Origin: a virus
IMG/VR virus record: IMGVR_UViG_3300033978_000856
Coordinates: 1-22,551 of that record
Direction: 5' to 3' (one strand)
DNA: 22,551 nt
Part shown: positions 19,564 to 22,551 of the stretch, piece after piece
Layout: every line of letters starts with the position of its first letter
Numbering within the stretch: position 1 is the stretch's first letter
Notes under the pieces: model-generated
Told to the model about the DNA's origin: nothing
Databases searched by the model: none
The model's input: the letters and a program-made list of their open reading frames with translations, nothing else
Translations under genes and position numbers: made by a program

Positions 19564-22551
19564 ATGTCAGATGATATTTTAGATATTCTAAAAAATGACT
19601 CAGCCGATAATGATATGAATATTCGGCTTGACGCTACCATAACTAATGTGTTGACAAAAATGGGGACTGGGAGCGATCGCGTAGAACACACAACGCCAAA
19701 CGGGATTGGCTATTGGAGTCAACAAACATTAGAAGATTTAGCAGAACATTTGATTTTAAATAGAATAGCTACAGCCAAGGTAGATGCGGCTACTCAAAAA
19801 GGCTGGGAATTGATGCTGGGAACTGAAGGCGATGAAGATATCCTAGAAGAATTTAATGATTTACATGAGGAATTGGGAGTAGAAGAAGCATTTAATGAAG
19901 CCCAGTTTCAGGCAAATATTTATGGTGGTGCTGCGATTATTATTGTTATTGATGATGGTAAACCAGCTTATGAACCAATTGATGATAAAAATATCAAAAA
20001 AATAGTTAGATTAGAAGTCCTAGATAGATATAAAATAGAGCCTGTTTTGGCGGTAACAGACGTTAATCCTCTATACCCTGATAAATATAGATTAATTCTG
20101 CCGGAGTATGTTAGAAAAAACTTACAAAAAGTCACTGAAAATAATCCTGAATATCTTATTGATAAAAGTAGGATTATTAGATTTGATGCTGATGGAATTA
20201 GATCAACTCCTGATATGTTGCGAAAAAATCAGGGATGGGGAAAAAGTTTATTAGCTGCTTTATGGGAGGACTATCGTGATTGGAAAAGTTCTCTAAAAGC
20301 AACCGGGGCAATGGTTCAGGATGCAAGTCTTTTTGTACAAAAGATAAAAGATTTGTCAAAAATGATGAAAAATAAAGATGCTGATTTATTAGAAGCAAGA
20401 TTAAAATTAAACCGAATGATGATTAGTGTATTTGGTGGAGTAGCACTAGATTCTGAGGGTGAAGATATTAATTTTGCAAGTAGAAATTTTGCAGGTGTTC
20501 CCGAAGTTGCTACACAGCAAAGAGATAGTTTTATTGGTGTTTCTGGTGTACCTCATGATAAGTTGTTTGGTGAATCTCCATCTGGTTTAGGTGCAACTGG
20601 AGAAAGTGAAGAAAAGAATTGGGCGGCTCATATAGCTGACTTTCAATCTAGTAGATGGAAGAAAAAATTACGCACTTTATTTAAGTTGATTTTCCTGAGT
20701 AAAGAAGGTCCTACTAGCGGAAAACCTATCAAAGGATGGAGTATTAAGTTTCTCAATCTCATGGTTGAGAGTGAAGCCGAAAAAATCTCAAACATGGCTA
20801 CGATGGCATCAACTGATCAGACTTATATTTCCGCTGGAGTATTACTTGTAGAAGAAGTTAGACAATCCAGATTTGGTAAGTCAGGTTTTTCCTCTGAAAC
20901 TACGCTCGATGATGCCCTATTCAAGAAACAGCAGGAAGAAGCCAAGCAGCAAGCGCAAGATCCCTATGGTGGTTATGGCGGTTTCCCTGAAGAACAAGCA
21001 CCACCAGAAGAATTGTCATCGGAAGAAGCAGCGATTCAGCAGGACTCTTATGATTATCGCGCTGATGCTGTTGATATTTCTACTCTTAAACAAAAGGATG
21101 GGAAAGTATTTTATCGTGGCAAATGGTGGCAACCAAATAATCCTATGCCAAGCGATCGCTCTGGCAAGAAAAGAATGGTGTTAGCTAAGGAAGGAAATCA
21201 AGTTGCTTTGGTTCATTATGGGGCTGAAGGTTATAAACATAATTACTCGCCAGAAGCTAAGAAAAGCTTTTTGGCAAGGATGCAAGGAGTAAAAACTAAG
21301 GATGGAAAAGCTGCTTACAAAGATAAATTTAGTCCTGCGTATTGGGCTATTAAAGATTTATGGAATCCCAGTGAACCTGCTGATGGTAGTGCAAAATATG
21401 ATTCTATAAGTGTTGGCGGATTTGCAGATGAGCTAAATGTCAGTAGTTATTCCCGTCCCAAAAAAGTTATCAACTGGAATAATATTGGCATCGGGATTAC
21501 TCACGAACCTGGAGATATTCGTTTTCCGATGAGTGAACCTATGAAGTGTGGATATGGTCATATTCGCGGTTCTTATGGCGATGCTCCTGACAAAAAAGCC
21601 CTTGATGTTTATGTGGGAGATGATTTAAAATCTCCTAACGGCTACAAAGTTAGACAATTAGACCCCAAAACCGGATTTTATGATGAGGACAAATATTTTA
21701 TAGGATTTAAAACACCGGAAGATGTTAGGAATAATTTTATTTATCATGCTGGTATTCATAGATTTGGCGGTATTGAGCCAATTAAGCCTGATGAATTAAG
21801 TGTTTATCGTCAAGATAACTGCGGTTGTAGTGTTCCAGAAATCAGTGATGGAACTCAAATATTGTCAGGCGATCGCCGTGTCACTGTTGCAAATGATGAA
21901 AATATTATTGCTGCGATTAGTTCCATTTATCCTGAAGAAATAACCAGTTTAGATAAGTGGAATTTAGCAGCAAATGGTAATATTTTTGGTGAGTTTTCTG
22001 GTGATTATGGAACTTACAAATTTGGCATTAAGAAGGGTTTAAACCAGGATGTTTTAACCTATAAATGGAATAGAGAATCAAAATTAGACTCTAGGATAAA
22101 TGAGCGCAAGGGATACCACTGGGTTAGCAGCAAGGAAGTTAAAGGTGGTGGCTACTGGCGGAAAAATCCTGGCAAATCTCTGAAATCTCCTGAATCCAAG
22201 GAACAAAACATTTCTAAAGAAAATAAGTCTAAATCTAATGGCGCGGGTATAAGTTTAGCGATCGCTGGAGGAGTAACAGCATTAGGAATAGCTGGAGGAG
22301 CTACAGCTTTAGCCTTAGCAGGCCGTGGTGGCAGTGGTAGTGGAAATCCTGGTAATACAAATCCACTAGGTCCAGAAGTTGAAAAAACTAAAGCTAAAGC
22401 TGAACAAGAGGCTCGCGCTAGATCAGAACAGGAAGCTAAAGTTAAGGCTGAAAATGAAGCTAAAGTTAAGGCTGAACAGGAACGAATTAAACAAGAACAG
22501 GAAGCTAAAGTTAAGGCTGAAAATGAAGCTAAAGTTAAGGCTGAACAGGAA
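19564..22551 (+). CDS. Phage portal protein (DUF1073 type) fused to further domains, 3' end beyond window
   Basis: ATG 19564 opens a frame of 996 codons with no stop by the window end; no clear ribosome site. Residues 1-440 are a DUF1073-type portal, as seen in GVPHDKLFGESPSGLGATGE, FQANIYGGAAIIIVIDDG and SRIIRFDADGI. Residues 505-610 hold a domain known from viral and giant-virus proteins (VALVHYGAEGYKHNYSPEAK, SPAYWAIKDLWNP). Residues 637-755 resemble the pyrophosphatase-like domain of phage polyvalent proteins: CGYGHIRGSYGDAPDKKALD, VYVGDD, then LDPKTGFYDEDKYFIGF. About 893-925 is a hydrophobic Gly/Ala segment, and from 930 a charged 23-residue repeat begins. The portal forms the dodecameric DNA gate; the extra domains may enter the host with the DNA. 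Very long for a portal (usually 400-550). Confidence 0.85.
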   Translation, partial: MSDDILDILKNDSADNDMNIRLDATITNVLTKMGTGSDRVEHTTPNGIGYWSQQTLEDLAEHLILNRIATAKVDAATQKGWELMLGTEGDEDILEEFNDLHEELGVEEAFNEAQFQANIYGGAAIIIVIDDGKPAYEPIDDKNIKKIVRLEVLDRYKIEPVLAVTDVNPLYPDKYRLILPEYVRKNLQKVTENNPEYLIDKSRIIRFDADGIRSTPDMLRKNQGWGKSLLAALWEDYRDWKSSLKATGAMVQDASLFVQKIKDLSKMMKNKDADLLEARLKLNRMMISVFGGVALDSEGEDINFASRNFAGVPEVATQQRDSFIGVSGVPHDKLFGESPSGLGATGESEEKNWAAHIADFQSSRWKKKLRTLFKLIFLSKEGPTSGKPIKGWSIKFLNLMVESEAEKISNMATMASTDQTYISAGVLLVEEVRQSRFGKSGFSSETTLDDALFKKQQEEAKQQAQDPYGGYGGFPEEQAPPEELSSEEAAIQQDSYDYRADAVDISTLKQKDGKVFYRGKWWQPNNPMPSDRSGKKRMVLAKEGNQVALVHYGAEGYKHNYSPEAKKSFLARMQGVKTKDGKAAYKDKFSPAYWAIKDLWNPSEPADGSAKYDSISVGGFADELNVSSYSRPKKVINWNNIGIGITHEPGDIRFPMSEPMKCGYGHIRGSYGDAPDKKALDVYVGDDLKSPNGYKVRQLDPKTGFYDEDKYFIGFKTPEDVRNNFIYHAGIHRFGGIEPIKPDELSVYRQDNCGCSVPEISDGTQILSGDRRVTVANDENIIAAISSIYPEEITSLDKWNLAANGNIFGEFSGDYGTYKFGIKKGLNQDVLTYKWNRESKLDSRINERKGYHWVSSKEVKGGGYWRKNPGKSLKSPESKEQNISKENKSKSNGAGISLAIAGGVTALGIAGGATALALAGRGGSGSGNPGNTNPLGPEVEKTKAKAEQEARARSEQEAKVKAENEAKVKAEQERIKQEQEAKVKAENEAKVKAEQE
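22432..22551 (+). repeat. 24-bp units in a 69-bp higher-order repeat
   Basis: EAKVKAEN/EAKVKAEQ units at 22432, 22456, 22501 and 22525 with a 21-bp spacer (ERIKQEQ) after each pair; the 69-bp period continues past the window. Coiled-coil-like, strongly charged. Confidence 0.9.

Noticed and set aside
20198-21184. Short frames at 20198-20398 (minus) and 20873-21184 (plus)
   Set aside because: They lie within the portal gene, which reads through in a single frame with clear domain motifs.

Overview
The window looks like a piece of a cyanobacterial prophage, or of a phage or plasmid long adapted to cyanobacteria. The palindrome GCGATCGC (HIP1), typical of cyanobacterial genomes, occurs roughly 45 to 50 times by eye, spread over all modules. 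The DNA is AT-rich. A DUF1073-type portal gene at the right end, a tail/virion-like minus-strand operon with a DNA methyltransferase and a ParB-like protein, and a phage-style sliding clamp on the left show that it is a mobile or viral element. No rRNA, tRNA, CRISPR array, integrase or transposase was seen.

Layout. (1) 1-8220, minus strand: the start of a basic protein running off the left edge, a DnaN-like sliding clamp with a duplicated C-terminal extension, a VWA protein with a disturbed N-terminal frame, and a series of unrecognised proteins. These include two paralogues sharing an N-terminal segment, a Pro-rich repeat protein followed by an ORF without a start codon, and a Thr/Glu repeat protein. 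The module is headed by about 490 bp of repeat-rich non-coding DNA (7728-8220), a candidate origin or control region. (2) 8221-12261, minus strand: a conserved cyanobacterial phage/regulatory-type protein, then a tightly overlapped operon of three virion-like proteins, a ParB-like protein and a C5-cytosine methyltransferase. (3) 12288-13474, plus strand: a self-contained cassette with its own promoter, 5' hairpin, four small genes and terminator, inserted against the direction of the virion operon. One of its genes is a ribbon-helix-helix-like regulator. (4) 13479-14767, minus strand: two more virion-like proteins. (5) 14856-19361: a divergent pair of Csx3-like (CRISPR ring nuclease family) genes around a shared operator-like inverted repeat. 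The plus-strand member heads a series of a tiny Cys/Arg-rich protein, a cupin, a radical-SAM-barrel-like protein without the usual cluster motif, a 55-residue protein, an adenylate-kinase-like P-loop kinase and a true CX3CX2C radical SAM protein. It ends in a strong terminator. (6) 19564-22551, plus strand: a very long portal protein, at least 996 residues and open at the right edge, in which the portal domain is followed by a small viral domain, a phage pyrophosphatase-like domain, a hydrophobic glycine/alanine segment and a charged repeat.

How it fits together. The portal, virion-like and methyltransferase genes supply particle and DNA-modification functions; the left module looks replicative or host-takeover. 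The two opposite-strand cassettes look like accessory (moron) cargo. The most novel prospects are the Csx3-like pair with its kinase/radical-SAM neighbours, the portal fusion, and the acr-aca-like small-gene cassette. All functional calls are by eye from motifs; no search was run.
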